DNA of 64,000 nt. Source: SAR92 clade bacterium (GTDB lineage: Bacteria; Pseudomonadota; Gammaproteobacteria; Pseudomonadales; Porticoccaceae). Made by a program: the position numbers and the translations under genes. The notes under the pieces were generated by a model that was not told where the DNA came from, ran no database searches, and worked only from the letters and a program-made list of their open reading frames with translations. Where the stretch lies: contig SHBP01000003.1 of the NCBI GenBank assembly GCA_004211905.1, positions 124,001 through 188,000 on the forward strand, written 5' to 3'. Positions 44,270-54,452 of the stretch are shown one piece after another. Numbering within the stretch: position 1 is the first letter of the stretch; the number at the start of each line of letters is the position of its first letter.

Positions 44270-45399
44270 CAGTTGCTCCTCCCTTTCACTACGGGTCTGA
44301 TGGACAAGACAAACAGCTCAGAATTATCTTGTTGCTCCTGTTTTAAACTTGTTTGGTACCCAGGGATATTCAGTGATTTTTTCGTTAGCTTGGAACCATT
44401 AGTCACTTTCATTTCCAATCCCTCACCATCAACATTAATGCTCTTTAGCTCGCATTGGCAGGCGACCATGATCGAATCTAAAGCAGACAGCACTGCAATC
44501 GGTGTGGATTGCAAGCTCTGTTGCTGCTTAAACAGCTGTTCAATTTTTGCTTCAACCAGCTCTTTAATTTTAGACGGTTTTGGTTTTGGCCCAGAAAATA
44601 GCTGACTGTAACTAGTCACATAGACTTTCTCTCTAGACTCTACTTGTTTCTCAAGGTCTTTGCTGGCAATTTGAAAATACCCTGCAAGTATAAACAACAG
44701 AACCGCCGCCGCCGCCGCGGTCGGCCACCAGAAAGTCCAAGCCGTTTCCCTGGCCTTTGGTTTAAAATCTCCCTTCATTAAATTTACCGCGGGAAAATGA
44801 GCAAACTCCCAATCAACCGTTGAGTCATTGATATCGGCCCCACTTCGCAAATACTCGGGAACCATGCCCTCATCAGGTAGAGAAATAGACAGTCGCGGAG
44901 GAACGGTGGCGTCGTTTAAAATAGAGTCTACCAACGTCCAGGCAACTTCTGGGGTTGCCGCAAATCCGTCATTGCTAGACTGTCGCACTAACAATATCCC
45001 ATCACGCCAGCCAATACTCAAAATTCCTGGCTCCCAAGGAAGCGCCATAAAATCTGGCGCCATGGCTTGAGCAGAAACACCAGCATTTTCCGCAACACGA
45101 ATCCACTCAAGCATATCTTGCCGGCTCACAGCCATTATCTGTATTTTTTTGTCATCTCGACCTGCAACAACAAAATGCATCTCATCTACTGGCTGCAAAA
45201 CTCTGTCTTCAAGCATCCATGGAAGCAGTTCTGCCCACTTGCGTTGGGGTGCCGTTGGAATATCCACAGAATGTAGACTAATAGCCTCCGATGGTACCCA
45301 CAAGGTCAGAGGCTCAGCATTAGATCCAGCCACGGACTTCAAAGGATCAGTGAGGTCACTGAAACGTTGATCAAGGTTGAAGAGGTGGTCGACACTCAT
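44269..45399 (-). CDS. gspL: Type II secretion protein GspL
   Basis: GspL recruits the GspE ATPase to the membrane. The 376 residues have a cytoplasmic actin-like domain (about 1-220; LTLWVPSEAISLHSVDIP, ELLPWMLEDRVL and HFVVAGRDDKKI), one membrane helix at about 229-245 (TAAAAAVLLFILAGYF), and a periplasmic ferredoxin-like domain. It lies between gspK and gspM in the usual order. The two Cys in VACQCELKSI are in the periplasmic part. Confidence 0.92.
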   Translation of the reverse strand: MSVDHLFNLDQRFSDLTDPLKSVAGSNAEPLTLWVPSEAISLHSVDIPTAPQRKWAELLPWMLEDRVLQPVDEMHFVVAGRDDKKIQIMAVSRQDMLEWIRVAENAGVSAQAMAPDFMALPWEPGILSIGWRDGILLVRQSSNDGFAATPEVAWTLVDSILNDATVPPRLSISLPDEGMVPEYLRSGADINDSTVDWEFAHFPAVNLMKGDFKPKARETAWTFWWPTAAAAAVLLFILAGYFQIASKDLEKQVESREKVYVTSYSQLFSGPKPKPSKIKELVEAKIEQLFKQQQSLQSTPIAVLSALDSIMVACQCELKSINVDGEGLEMKVTNGSKLTKKSLNIPGYQTSLKQEQQDNSELFVLSIRPVVKGRSN

Positions 45400-45405
45400 T
45401 TTAAA

Positions 45406-46620
45406 TTATATCTCCATCATCATACAGGCAGGCTGTACTATATTACGTTCAATGTCGATTTGCTGATCTAGAGCGTTCTCTTTATCTTTTGCAGCCAACA
45501 TTTTTTCAATTTCAGATAAATCAGTCTTGCTGGGTACTACAGAGGGAACCACCGTTATTTCTCGAGCAATAACGTCTAGCTTAAATGACGGCCAGTTTCC
45601 AGACCTCTTCATTATACTGGTTACTTCGATCTCTGCCTCACCAATTTCCGCCTTTAGATAAAGCTTAAAGTGCGCTGTAGCAACCGAAACTAAATCTTGA
45701 GGCCAAATCTGCTTAGCCTTTTCAATCGCCTTGCCTTTGCTATCTATAACAACCAGTCCTAGGTAATTTTCGACGTGATCTTCGAAAGTATCAATATCAC
45801 TAAAAGGTCGACCTTCAACCACGGCATCTACAAACTGTTGGCCGAAGCTTCCACCCAGGGCCAATAATAGTTCGTTAGATGCAGTATTAATATTGATGGG
45901 GGTATTCACCATAGGACCCGAATTCTGGGGACCCGTAACCGGCAGAGCGGAAATCCAAGGCAATAACATTTGAACTTCCTGAACATTATAACCCGCTATA
46001 TCCGCTAGCTCGGAGGCATCACTAATTTCATCATTTAGCACCATCCGCGGGGGTTCGAAACCCTCATAATCAGGCTGCTCAGCACCCCAACTGCTGGTAA
46101 CTGCTGAGTCCCCATCAACCCAATCGATAATAGTCGCTGCCCGAGCTGGACTGGTTGGAACTTCAAACAGATTGAGCAGATTTAACCATGTCTTAACAAT
46201 ATTCATGTTTTCTAACTGGTTAAGGTCTGCTTGCAATGATCGTTTTGAGCCTTGTCCTTGAGTGCCATAGAATCGAAAATTATTTATGTTAATCTTGCTC
46301 TGCAAGTCACTAATACAGCCTGTGAGTGTACCACCCTCAACTGGCAGTAGCGGCAAAGCTTGAGCCCAAATTTCGCCATAGTGGTCTGATTGATTGGGTT
46401 GCCCGCCTTTTGGATCTTCAGCTAACAACTCCATTGCCCAGCCCTCTCCGCTCAGAGCAATCAGCAGCGCTTGATCACTATGCAATGATGCCATAGCCTG
46501 AGAGACTTCAATTTGATGGCGATAAAAGATATTTGCCAGAATCATGGTAACCGCAAGAACCAGAATCATTGCCGCAAGAAGAGCAACACCCTGTTGCTTT
46601 TCAGCCTTGGCACTAATCAC
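45406..46620 (-). CDS. gspK: Type II secretion minor pseudopilin GspK
   Basis: GspK caps the pseudopilus tip. The 404 residues start with a short basic leader and the prepilin peptidase site QQG^VALLAAMILVLAV; the Glu at +5 of normal pilins is absent, as expected for GspK. A large globular domain with two inserted helix-hairpin-helix-like segments (NINTASNELLLALGG) follows, typical of GspK. The start overlaps gspJ by 8 bases. Confidence 0.95.
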   Translation of the reverse strand: MISAKAEKQQGVALLAAMILVLAVTMILANIFYRHQIEVSQAMASLHSDQALLIALSGEGWAMELLAEDPKGGQPNQSDHYGEIWAQALPLLPVEGGTLTGCISDLQSKININNFRFYGTQGQGSKRSLQADLNQLENMNIVKTWLNLLNLFEVPTSPARAATIIDWVDGDSAVTSSWGAEQPDYEGFEPPRMVLNDEISDASELADIAGYNVQEVQMLLPWISALPVTGPQNSGPMVNTPININTASNELLLALGGSFGQQFVDAVVEGRPFSDIDTFEDHVENYLGLVVIDSKGKAIEKAKQIWPQDLVSVATAHFKLYLKAEIGEAEIEVTSIMKRSGNWPSFKLDVIAREITVVPSVVPSKTDLSEIEKMLAAKDKENALDQQIDIERNIVQPACMMMEI

Positions 46621-47230
46621 TTACCACTCCAGGAAATAGCCTCGAGGTCGTTAGTTCATTTTCAGTAGTTATGGTTACGCTGATCATACGAGGTAAAGCT
46701 TTGTTCGTTTGACTTGAGTTCAGTGGAGGCCAGTCAACCGAATAATTACCATTTCCATCCAGATGATTAAACTCTACGTCTTTAACTTTATCTAACAGGA
46801 TTAATGTCGTTCCATCACTCTGCCGAGGAGATTCAGTAATCGCCCATGATGTCCGTATCAACTGATCATCTTTATTAATTGTATAATTAACTCGTCTCAT
46901 GCCGCTGGGGTTTGTTCTAAGCATTGGGCCGCCACCGCGACTAAAACGAACACCAAAATCACTAGGATTAGTCAGGTAAGCGCCCTCTATATCACCCAAT
47001 CCGTCATGGAAACGTCGTGGTCTTATATGCATTAAATCTCGGCCAATAATTTGCCACGCCCGTTGTAACTGCGCATCACTCGCCACGCCGCTTCGACTGC
47101 GCTCATTAACTTTTGTTACCACCTCTACCGCTTGATAAGACATCACTGAAATAATAGCTAACAAGGCCAGTGACACGATCGCTTCAATCAACGTGAATCC
47201 GGACTCCTTGTTAACCATTATTTTTATCAT
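46613..47230 (-). CDS. gspJ: Type II secretion minor pseudopilin GspJ
   Basis: The 205 residues have the prepilin site ESG^FTLIEAIVSLALLAI after a short leader, and the GspJ body with AWQIIGRDLMHIRPR and RRVNYTINKD. It forms the tip complex with GspI and GspK. ATG 47230 follows the gspI stop directly, and GGAGAG in the last gspI codons serves as its ribosome-binding site. Confidence 0.95.
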   Translation of the reverse strand: MIKIMVNKESGFTLIEAIVSLALLAIISVMSYQAVEVVTKVNERSRSGVASDAQLQRAWQIIGRDLMHIRPRRFHDGLGDIEGAYLTNPSDFGVRFSRGGGPMLRTNPSGMRRVNYTINKDDQLIRTSWAITESPRQSDGTTLILLDKVKDVEFNHLDGNGNYSVDWPPLNSSQTNKALPRMISVTITTENELTTSRLFPGVVSD

Positions 47231-47614
47231 TTACTCTCCAACCAGATAGACCGCAAGAGACGATTGAAAGCTGTCGCGGCCGTCCAAACCAACCTCAACT
47301 TCATGGCGGTAAAGATCCTGGCCCATGGCTTTTTCAACTTTCATTTCCCAACGCCACTCCTGCCCTCCTTGGGTGTCGACGCCTTTAGTTTTGCGCTGGC
47401 TCCCTGGAGCCCTAGATGCCAAATTTTGGGAGTACTGGTAACTGTCCATTAAATGATTCCATGCCACCTGATTAGCCAAAATACGGTCTCTAATACGCAG
47501 TCTTTCATCAGCGTATTGATGCACCGCAAAAAGCGCACTGCTAAGAACAAGGCTGAGTATAAAAAGCGCCATGACTACCTCAATTAATGTGAATCCACGG
47601 TTATGAGTTCTCAT
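47231..47614 (-). CDS. gspI: Type II secretion minor pseudopilin GspI
   Basis: A 127-residue pseudopilin with the site RG^FTLIEVVMALFILSLVLS and the family segment RILANQVAWNHLMD followed by a W-x-W motif (GQEWRWEMKVEKA). GspI nucleates the tip complex. Its start overlaps gspH by four bases, showing coupling. Confidence 0.95.
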   Translation of the reverse strand: MRTHNRGFTLIEVVMALFILSLVLSSALFAVHQYADERLRIRDRILANQVAWNHLMDSYQYSQNLASRAPGSQRKTKGVDTQGGQEWRWEMKVEKAMGQDLYRHEVEVGLDGRDSFQSSLAVYLVGE

Positions 47615-48186
47615 CGGGACGACTCCACCAATTCCATAATCATTCTGTTTGTACTGTCATCCCACTGGTAATTGAAAGCATTTTTATAGGCATTAAAAGA
47701 CAACTGCATTACCCCTTCAGGCTCAACATACCCATCGGGAAGAAAAGCGATCTCGGGTAGTAGCAAAACCTCCTCCTCTTCAACCTCTCCACGCTGATCA
47801 ATTTGAGGACGCACCGACCGACTTTGTGCCATTAATTCATCCCCGTCAATGGATTCCATATCCCACGTAATAATGCCATTGTGATCTATTACAAAGGGCT
47901 CAGGTGACGACACTTCAAGCCAGCGTTTACGGTAATAAATCACCGGTTGTAATTCGATGGTAGCCTGAGAGTCTTCTTCAATTTTAGCGACAAGCCCATA
48001 GGCAGCTCCTTCAAGAGAAGATCGCTGAGCTATCTGTTGCAACCAAATAAGGAGCTTCTCAGCCTCTGCAGGATAACGACGATCGGCTGATTGATTGACC
48101 GCTATTATGCTTGCTAAAGCTAAGATGACAACAATTGCCACAACAACAAGTAGCTCGATCAGGGTAAAACCCTTGGAGTATTTCAT
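47611..48186 (-). CDS. gspH: Type II secretion minor pseudopilin GspH
   Basis: The 191 residues have the prepilin site KG^FTLIELLVVVAIVVILA, the RRYPAEAEKLLIWLQQIAQRSSLEG segment and an acidic loop (GEVEEEEVLLLPE). GspH joins the tip complex to the major pseudopilin shaft. It lies 42 bases after gspG, a slightly larger gap than elsewhere in the operon. Confidence 0.92.
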   Translation of the reverse strand: MKYSKGFTLIELLVVVAIVVILALASIIAVNQSADRRYPAEAEKLLIWLQQIAQRSSLEGAAYGLVAKIEEDSQATIELQPVIYYRKRWLEVSSPEPFVIDHNGIITWDMESIDGDELMAQSRSVRPQIDQRGEVEEEEVLLLPEIAFLPDGYVEPEGVMQLSFNAYKNAFNYQWDDSTNRMIMELVESSR

Positions 48187-48228
48187 AGGTCGCTCTTTTG
48201 AAGGTTTTGATCCTAAACTATCAAAGCC

Positions 48229-48663
48229 TCATTCATTGACATTCCAACTGCCCCAATCTGCATTGGAATCTGTGCCACCCTGCGCATTATCGGCTCCAAG
48301 AGTATAAACCTCCACTGGCTTGCCGTGGGTACCAGGATTTGCGTATCTATAGTCCTGTTTCCAGGCATCTTTCGGTACAGACTCAAGGTAGGGTCCATTC
48401 CAACTCGTCGCCTCAGACCCTGAAGGGGCTGTTACCAGAGCCTGTAGCCCTTGAGATTGCGTTGGGTAACGATAGTTATCCAAACGGTAAAATTTCAGCG
48501 CACTTTCGATCTGACGAATGTCTGAGGCGGTTCTAGCTTTCTCCGCCTTAGACACCTGATTAAACAAAGTAGGAGCCAACATAGCGCTCATGATGGCCAT
48601 GATGGCAACAACAATCATCATTTCAATAAGCGTAAAGCCAGTTTGTTTGTTTGACGTATTCAT
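48229..48663 (-). CDS. gspG: Type II secretion major pseudopilin GspG
   Basis: GspG is the main pseudopilus subunit. The 144 residues have the site QTG^FTLIEMMIVVAIMAI, then DIRQIESALKFYRLDNYRYPTQSQGLQALV, the conserved Pro-rich loop and the calcium-binding C-terminal loop (GTDSNADWGSWNVNE). Length and sequence are fully typical. Confidence 0.98.
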   Translation of the reverse strand: MNTSNKQTGFTLIEMMIVVAIMAIMSAMLAPTLFNQVSKAEKARTASDIRQIESALKFYRLDNYRYPTQSQGLQALVTAPSGSEATSWNGPYLESVPKDAWKQDYRYANPGTHGKPVEVYTLGADNAQGGTDSNADWGSWNVNE

Positions 48664-48688
48664 TTTATATCCTCTTAACCAGACCTTT

Positions 48689-49900
48689 TTATATCGTATT
48701 ATTCATGTCCATTATGGGCAACATAATGGCGGCTACAATACCCAAAATCATTGCTCCCATTATTAAAATCAGGATGGGGTTTAATAGCTTTAAAAACACT
48801 TCCACGGCATTATTTAAACGTGCTGAGTAATATTCTGCGACGCGCAACAACATTTTATCAAGTTCGCTAGAGGCCTCTCCACTGCCCACCATGTGCACTA
48901 AAAATCCACTACCTTCTAAGTTATCTTCTAGGGCTTTATGTAGACTGGTTCCCTGTCGCATAGCTTCAGTTATACGATCAAATTTACCTTGTAGTGCAAT
49001 ATTACTGACTACCGCAGAGGATATTTTTAAAGCGGCCAACGCTGGTACACCACTACTGAGGAGCACCCCTAGATTACGAGACCAGTCAGAGATGTCAGCC
49101 ATACGCACCCAACGCCCCATGCCCGGCGTGCTCAGAATCATTGAGTGCCAACGTAATTTTAACTCCGGCCTTTTCATTGCCTGATTAAAGAACAGTATTG
49201 CCAACACCACAAACCCCGCAACGTACAAACCATAGGTCTGAGTAAAATTACTAATATCGACGACGACCTCAGTAATCCAAGGCAATTCACGTTTTGAGCT
49301 TGCAAAAACCGCTGTAATTTTTGGTACTACCCAGACCATCATAATCGACACCATAATGATCGACACACTGATTAAGGTCACCGGATAAATCAACGCGCGA
49401 GTGACCGTTTTACGATTTTCGGCGCTGGTTTCTAACTCTTCAGATAGACGTAACAGAATTTTGTATAAATGTCCTGTCTCTTCACCCACCCCCACACCAG
49501 CAACGATACTTTCAGGTATTCTATAGGGCGAGCGTCTGAGGGCCTCAGAAAAACTGCGCCCCTCAGTAATTTCACTCCGCCAGCTCTCCACTAACCGTCT
49601 TTGCTTGTCAGTTTCCGCCTGCTCTATGGTCATGCGGAGGGATTCTTCAAGGGGCAACCCTGATTGAATTAAAATTGCCTGCTGGTGAAGCAGTAGTGAA
49701 AGGTCAAGATTATCAACCTTGGCCTCGCGCCCTCGTCTTGAACTCTTCCCGCTAGACTTTTTACTGACCTCCTCCAAAGTAGAAGGCAATAATTTCTTAT
49801 CTTTTAGCTGTCTTCGCGCCTGGCGCTCAGAGTCCGCCGAGATAACCCCATTAACCAATTTACCGGCAATGTTATACGCTGAATAATCAAAAGTTGGCAT
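48689..49900 (-). CDS. gspF: Type II secretion inner-membrane platform protein GspF
   Basis: The 403 residues start with the GspF MPTFDYSAYNIAGKLVNGVI and have two repeats of a cytoplasmic helical domain with three membrane helices (about 165-190, 218-235 and 375-395). Motifs include LPLEESLRMTIEQ, ESWRSEITEGRSFSEAL and GSGEASSELDKML. GspF is the polytopic core to which GspE, GspL and GspM attach. It is 5 bases from gspE. Confidence 0.97.
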   Translation of the reverse strand: MPTFDYSAYNIAGKLVNGVISADSERQARRQLKDKKLLPSTLEEVSKKSSGKSSRRGREAKVDNLDLSLLLHQQAILIQSGLPLEESLRMTIEQAETDKQRRLVESWRSEITEGRSFSEALRRSPYRIPESIVAGVGVGEETGHLYKILLRLSEELETSAENRKTVTRALIYPVTLISVSIIMVSIMMVWVVPKITAVFASSKRELPWITEVVVDISNFTQTYGLYVAGFVVLAILFFNQAMKRPELKLRWHSMILSTPGMGRWVRMADISDWSRNLGVLLSSGVPALAALKISSAVVSNIALQGKFDRITEAMRQGTSLHKALEDNLEGSGFLVHMVGSGEASSELDKMLLRVAEYYSARLNNAVEVFLKLLNPILILIMGAMILGIVAAIMLPIMDMNNTI

Positions 49901-49905
49901 TTTAG

Positions 49906-51369
49906 CTACACGCTGGTGACACGAAGAACTTCTTCGATAGTAGTCATACCGTCACGGACAAGACTAAATCCCGCCTCACGAATACTTGGGACATGCTCTC
50001 GAATTTTAGCTTCTAATTCGATTTCGCCGGCATTCTCATGGATGAGAGTCTGCAACTGCGCATCCACGGAGACTAGCTCAAACAGCGCTTGGCGGCCTGC
50101 ATAACCAGTGCTGTTACACTTTTCACAACCAGCAGCCTCATATATTTTTTGACCTGGTTTCAATTTCAACAGATCTCGATTAAATTCATTAGGCTCAATC
50201 GGTCGGCGGCAGTGATGGCAGAGTTTTCGCAACAAACGTTGAGATAAAATCCCGCGGATGGTAGATGCCAGCAAAAAGCTGTCTACGCCGAGATCTTGAA
50301 GTCGTGTTATAGCGCCAGCCGCTGTATTGGTATGCAGGGTCGATAGCACCAGATGACCTGTTAAACTTGATTGAGTGGCTATCTCAGCTGTCTCTCCATC
50401 ACGGATCTCACCAATCAGAATAACATCTGGATCCTGTCTTAGAATCGCCTTTAAACCACGAGCAAAGGTCATACCTGCGCGCAAATTAATTTGCGTTTGG
50501 CTAATCCCAGGAAGATCATATTCAACGGGATCCTCAACCGTCATGATGTTGCGTCCCTGACGATCCATTTGCTGTAGCGCAGCATACAAGGTGGTGGTCT
50601 TTCCGGAGCCTGTTGGCCCTGTCACCAAAATAATACCGTGGGGTCGACGAATTAAATCATCTAACTGTGCAGAGGTTGCGGATGGCATGCCAAGATCATC
50701 CACCTGGAGTTTACCTGCGTCTTTATCCAGTAGGCGCATTACCACGCGCTCGCCGTGACTCGAAGGCATGGTAGAAATCCTTAGATCAATACTGCGGCCG
50801 CCCAATTTTACGCTCATCCGACCATCTTGGGGTAACCGCTTCTCAGCAATATCTAATTTTGACATCACCTTGATACGAGAAATAAGTAAGGGGGTAATTT
50901 GCGCGGATGGACTCAGAACAGTACTCAAAACACCGTCCAGTCGAAAACGCACCAAAGACTCTTTTTCATAGGGTTCAATATGAATATCCGAGGCATTTTC
51001 TTTTAATGATTCGGCCAAAATCGCGTTAAGTAGTCGAATGATAGGAGCATCGTCTTCGGAATCTAATAGATCACCCGTATCTTCAAGATCGGCCGCAGCT
51101 GACTCCATATCAACAAAATCTTTAATATCCTCCATCACCGATTCTGAAGAATTCTTCCTGCCACTATAGATGTCTGACAGCATTTTATCGAAAGCCTTGC
51201 TATCAACCCTGCTGATCGAAGAGAAACCATTATTTATGCGGCTAACTTCAGTAATTGCCCACTGACTAGCATCAGGTGACAGCACAAGATCACCCTCAAA
51301 TTCACGCACTAACAGACCGTTACTCCGAGCAAATTCGAAAGGTAGTAGCTTAGTGTTTGATTGTGACAT
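49906..51369 (-). CDS. gspE: Type II secretion ATPase GspE
   Basis: The 487-residue secretion ATPase powers pseudopilus assembly. Motifs are the N-terminal GspL-binding region, an RLPQDGRMSV/RISTMPSSHGERVVMRLLDK core, Walker A GPTGSGKTTT, the Asp box LRQDPDVILIGEIRDGETAE (Walker B), the His box TGHLVLSTLHTN and a four-Cys zinc site (CHHC and CEKC). It is the first gsp gene in the operon, 94 bases after the DUF1820 gene on the same strand. Confidence 0.98.
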   Translation of the reverse strand: MSQSNTKLLPFEFARSNGLLVREFEGDLVLSPDASQWAITEVSRINNGFSSISRVDSKAFDKMLSDIYSGRKNSSESVMEDIKDFVDMESAAADLEDTGDLLDSEDDAPIIRLLNAILAESLKENASDIHIEPYEKESLVRFRLDGVLSTVLSPSAQITPLLISRIKVMSKLDIAEKRLPQDGRMSVKLGGRSIDLRISTMPSSHGERVVMRLLDKDAGKLQVDDLGMPSATSAQLDDLIRRPHGIILVTGPTGSGKTTTLYAALQQMDRQGRNIMTVEDPVEYDLPGISQTQINLRAGMTFARGLKAILRQDPDVILIGEIRDGETAEIATQSSLTGHLVLSTLHTNTAAGAITRLQDLGVDSFLLASTIRGILSQRLLRKLCHHCRRPIEPNEFNRDLLKLKPGQKIYEAAGCEKCNSTGYAGRQALFELVSVDAQLQTLIHENAGEIELEAKIREHVPSIREAGFSLVRDGMTTIEEVLRVTSV

Positions 51370-51463
51370 CTTTACATCCTATTGAAATCAGCGGCCGCTA
51401 GCCTAACATCTTGCTGCTCACCATACATCGCTGGTCTTTACTGAACCTATCAGCTAAAAAGCA

Positions 51464-51802
51464 TCACACATCTGCAGAGGGCTTCCCACCAACCATCGAT
51501 GGGAAAGGGAACTGACTCACATTACCCCCGTTGGCCTGCGTAATTTTCCCAGCACCTTCTTTTTCAACCTCATCAATACGAACAATGGATTGCATAGGAA
51601 TAAAACTTCGCTTTATATCCGAAAATTCACTCTTAAGCTTCTCCTCAGCCGGGTCCACTATCATCTGAGATCGCTCACCGAAGATAAATTCCTCGACCTC
51701 CAAAAAACCCCAAAGATCGCTTTGAAAGACGTGACGAGCATAAATCTCGTAAACTTCACCTTGGTTAAAAAAAGTTATTTTATAAATAGGTTCACTGGCC
51801 AT
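51464..51802 (-). CDS. DUF1820-family protein
   Basis: The 112 residues match the DUF1820 pattern: YKITFFNQGEVYEIYARHVFQSDLWGFLEVEEFIFGE, then IVDPAEEKLKSEFSDIKRSFIPMQSIVRIDEVEKEG. Function is unknown in the family, which is widespread in gammaproteobacteria. It is divergent from miaB and codirectional with gspE, so its transcript could continue into the secretion operon, but the 94-base gap leaves room for a separate gspE promoter. Confidence 0.9.
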   Translation of the reverse strand: MASEPIYKITFFNQGEVYEIYARHVFQSDLWGFLEVEEFIFGERSQMIVDPAEEKLKSEFSDIKRSFIPMQSIVRIDEVEKEGAGKITQANGGNVSQFPFPSMVGGKPSADV

Positions 51803-51876
51803 TAATTTTCTCTGTATTACACCACTAAAAAGAGGAATGATAATATCATAATCATCTCTAATAGCATCGCAAAATG

Positions 51877-51904
51877 TTGCGCAATAAGCGCTCAGAGCTA
51901 TAAT
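51877..51904 (+). promoter_or_regulatory. Sigma-70 promoter of miaB
   Basis: TTGCGC (51877-51882), 16-base spacer, TATAAT (51899-51904). The -10 is perfect and the -35 matches 4 of 6. The expected start near 51911 gives a leader of about 24 bases before the miaB ATG. Confidence 0.75.
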
Positions 51905-51934
51905 GCGCGCTCTTTATAGACAAAAGCGTTAGCA

Positions 51935-53272
51935 ATGCAGCAAAAGCCTGTTAAAAAACTCCATATCGTCACTCATGGCTGTCAGATGAATGAGTATGAT
52001 TCTGCTCGCATGCGAGACTTGCTCGGTGAAAGCCACCATATGGTGGCAACAGATAATGCCCAAGATGCTGATGTTATTCTGCTTAATACGTGCTCGATAA
52101 GAGAAAAGGCGCAGGAAAAAGTTTTTCATCAACTTGGTCGATGGAAACACCTTAAAGAAGCCAATCCTGATCTGGTGATTGGTGTTGGTGGTTGTGTCGC
52201 CAGCCAAGAAGGTGAGGCCATAGCTAAAAGAGCACCCTTTGTGGATGTTGTATTCGGCCCACAAACCCTGCATCGACTACCTGAAATGATGGAATCACAG
52301 AAATCTGATGGCACTGTAATTGTGGACATCAGTTTTCCTGAAATCGAAAAATTTGATCGCCTCCCTGAGCCTGAAGCTGATGGTGCCAGCGCCTTTGTTT
52401 CCATTATGGAAGGTTGCTCTAAATACTGCACATTTTGTGTAGTACCCTATACACGAGGAGAAGAAGTCAGTCGCCCCATTGCAGATGTTCTCGCTGAGAT
52501 CACCTCACTTGCCGATCAAGGTGTGCGGGAAGTTAACCTCCTAGGCCAAAATGTGAATGCCTATCGCGGAGACATGCCAGACGGAAGCATCTGCGATTTT
52601 GCCGAATTGATTCCTTTTGTCGCCAGTATCGACGGCATAGATCGTATCCGCTATACAACGTCCCACCCTGTGGAGTTTTCTGATGCTTTGATTGATGTTT
52701 ATGATCAAGTACCAGAATTAGTTAGCCACCTGCACTTGCCGGTGCAAAGTGGATCAGACAAAATCCTCATGGCAATGAAACGAGGCCATACAGCTATCGA
52801 ATATAAGTCTAAAATTAGGCGTTTAAGAGAGTTACGACCAGATATAAGCATTTCTTCTGACTTTATCATCGGCTTCCCTAACGAGACTGATGAAGACTTT
52901 GCTGCAACAATGAAATTAATCGAACAAGTCGGTTTCGATACGTCGTTTAGCTTCATCTACAGCGCCAGACCCGGCACACCCGCAGCTGATATGGAAGACA
53001 ATATTTCTGATCAGGTAAAAAAGGATCGATTAAAAATTCTCCAAAGTCGTATTAGTCAAAATGCATTTGAAATCAGCCGGAGAATGGTGGGTTCTAAACA
53101 AAATTTGCTAGTGACCGGTATTTCAAAAAAAGACCCTGGACAACTCCAAGGGCGAACTGAGAACAATCGCGTGGTTAATTTTCGCAGTTCCGATCAGAGC
53201 CTTATTGGGCAATTTGTGGAAACAATTATTACCGAGGCTTTACCTAACTCCCTCCGAGGGCAATTGAAATAA
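51935..53272 (+). CDS. miaB: tRNA-2-methylthio-N6-dimethylallyladenosine synthase
   Basis: MiaB adds a methylthio group to i6A37 of tRNAs with two iron-sulfur clusters. The 445 residues have the N-terminal UPF0004 domain with cluster-binding C16, C53 and C87, the radical-SAM C161-x3-C165-x2-C168 (GCSKYCTFC) and a C-terminal TRAM domain. Length is standard. It heads the conserved block miaB-phoH-ybeY-corC-lnt, with a 164-base gap before phoH. Confidence 0.98.
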   Translation: MQQKPVKKLHIVTHGCQMNEYDSARMRDLLGESHHMVATDNAQDADVILLNTCSIREKAQEKVFHQLGRWKHLKEANPDLVIGVGGCVASQEGEAIAKRAPFVDVVFGPQTLHRLPEMMESQKSDGTVIVDISFPEIEKFDRLPEPEADGASAFVSIMEGCSKYCTFCVVPYTRGEEVSRPIADVLAEITSLADQGVREVNLLGQNVNAYRGDMPDGSICDFAELIPFVASIDGIDRIRYTTSHPVEFSDALIDVYDQVPELVSHLHLPVQSGSDKILMAMKRGHTAIEYKSKIRRLRELRPDISISSDFIIGFPNETDEDFAATMKLIEQVGFDTSFSFIYSARPGTPAADMEDNISDQVKKDRLKILQSRISQNAFEISRRMVGSKQNLLVTGISKKDPGQLQGRTENNRVVNFRSSDQSLIGQFVETIITEALPNSLRGQLK

Positions 53273-53368
53273 GAATATTTGATCAACTTTAGGCTTGAGA
53301 AATAATCTATTCGCTTGGTGTAACTCACTATCTTCTCGAGCTTTACATTCCAATCCACTAAAAAAGAG

Positions 53369-53398
53369 TTTACGCTGATCCCTTGATCAAGCTATGCT
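53369..53398 (+). promoter_or_regulatory. Possible sigma-70 promoter of phoH operon
   Basis: TTTACG (53369-53374), 18-base spacer, TATGCT (53393-53398); each hexamer matches 4 of 6. It lies 38 bases before the TTG start of phoH in the 164-base gap after miaB. The match is moderate. Confidence 0.35.
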
Positions 53399-53436
53399 AA
53401 TAACAGTTAATAATTATATAGGCGCCAACACACCCC

Positions 53437-54441
53437 TTGAAACAACTGAAAAGTCAGCCTTCTGCTTTTAATATCACCCTTGAGCCAAATGATGCTCACC
53501 GGCTTGCCTCAGTCCGCGGTCAATTTGATGATAATTTGCACCTAATCGAGCAGCGACTTAACGTCGAAATACGCTCTCGAGATAACTTCTTTGCTGTGTT
53601 TGGTGATGAAGACGATGCAAAGCATGCTGTGGATGTCATATTTAACCTTTACCAAGAAACAGCCCACTACAGCGATGTAACACCTGAAGAGGTTCACCTG
53701 CATCTCCGACAATTTGAGAGACCAAAACCTATGGATCAATCAGCAAACAGCATTCAATCAGTCAATGATATTGATAATTTTTCGATTATTCGTACTAAAA
53801 AAGGAAATATTAAACCTCGAGGCATTAACCAGCAGCGTTATGTTCGGTCGATACAAACCCATGATATTAACTTCGGTGTTGGTCCAGCGGGCACTGGCAA
53901 AACATACCTAGCAGTCGCCTGTGCCGTAGAAGCATTGCTTAGAGATGAAGTAGAGCGCATTTTGTTAGTACGACCAGCGGTAGAGGCCGGTGAGAGATTG
54001 GGATTTTTGCCTGGTGATCTAGCACAAAAGGTAGACCCATATTTAAGACCACTTTATGACGCTCTACATGAAATGCTTGGCTTTGAGACGGTTGCAAAGT
54101 TGCAGGAGAGAAATGTTATTGAGATTGCTCCATTAGCCTATATGCGGGGACGCACATTAAATGGTGCTTATATTATTTTGGATGAGAGTCAAAACACCAC
54201 GCGCGAACAAATGAAAATGTTTTTAACGCGCATTGGGTTTGGCTCCACGGCGGTCGTCACTGGGGATATGTCGCAAATTGACTTACCTAAGGGTGTTAGC
54301 TCGGGTCTTGCTCACGTTTGTGATGTTTTAAGAGATGTTGAAGAAATCAGCTTCACTCACTTTGAATCGCGAGATGTTGTTCGCCACCCCATAGTGCAAA
54401 GTATTGTCGATGCATATGATTCCTTTGAAAAGGACCACTAA
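53437..54441 (+). CDS. ybeZ: PhoH-like ATPase YbeZ
   Basis: The 334 residues match E. coli YbeZ: an N-terminal KH-like RNA-binding region (about 10-95), then the PhoH P-loop domain with [12 protein letters not shown] at 149-160, [19 protein letters not shown] and [10 protein letters not shown]. It works with YbeY in rRNA processing. The start is a TTG (53437), which keeps the family N-terminus; no ATG gives the full KH region. It is followed after 11 bases by ybeY. Confidence 0.95.
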   Translation: MKQLKSQPSAFNITLEPNDAHRLASVRGQFDDNLHLIEQRLNVEIRSRDNFFAVFGDEDDAKHAVDVIFNLYQETAHYSDVTPEEVHLHLRQFERPKPMDQSANSIQSVNDIDNFSIIRTKKGNIKPRGINQQRYVRSIQTHDINFGVGPAGTGKTYLAVACAVEALLRDEVERILLVRPAVEAGERLGFLPGDLAQKVDPYLRPLYDALHEMLGFETVAKLQERNVIEIAPLAYMRGRTLNGAYIILDESQNTTREQMKMFLTRIGFGSTAVVTGDMSQIDLPKGVSSGLAHVCDVLRDVEEISFTHFESRDVVRHPIVQSIVDAYDSFEKDH

Positions 54442-54452
54442 CTAATCTAACT

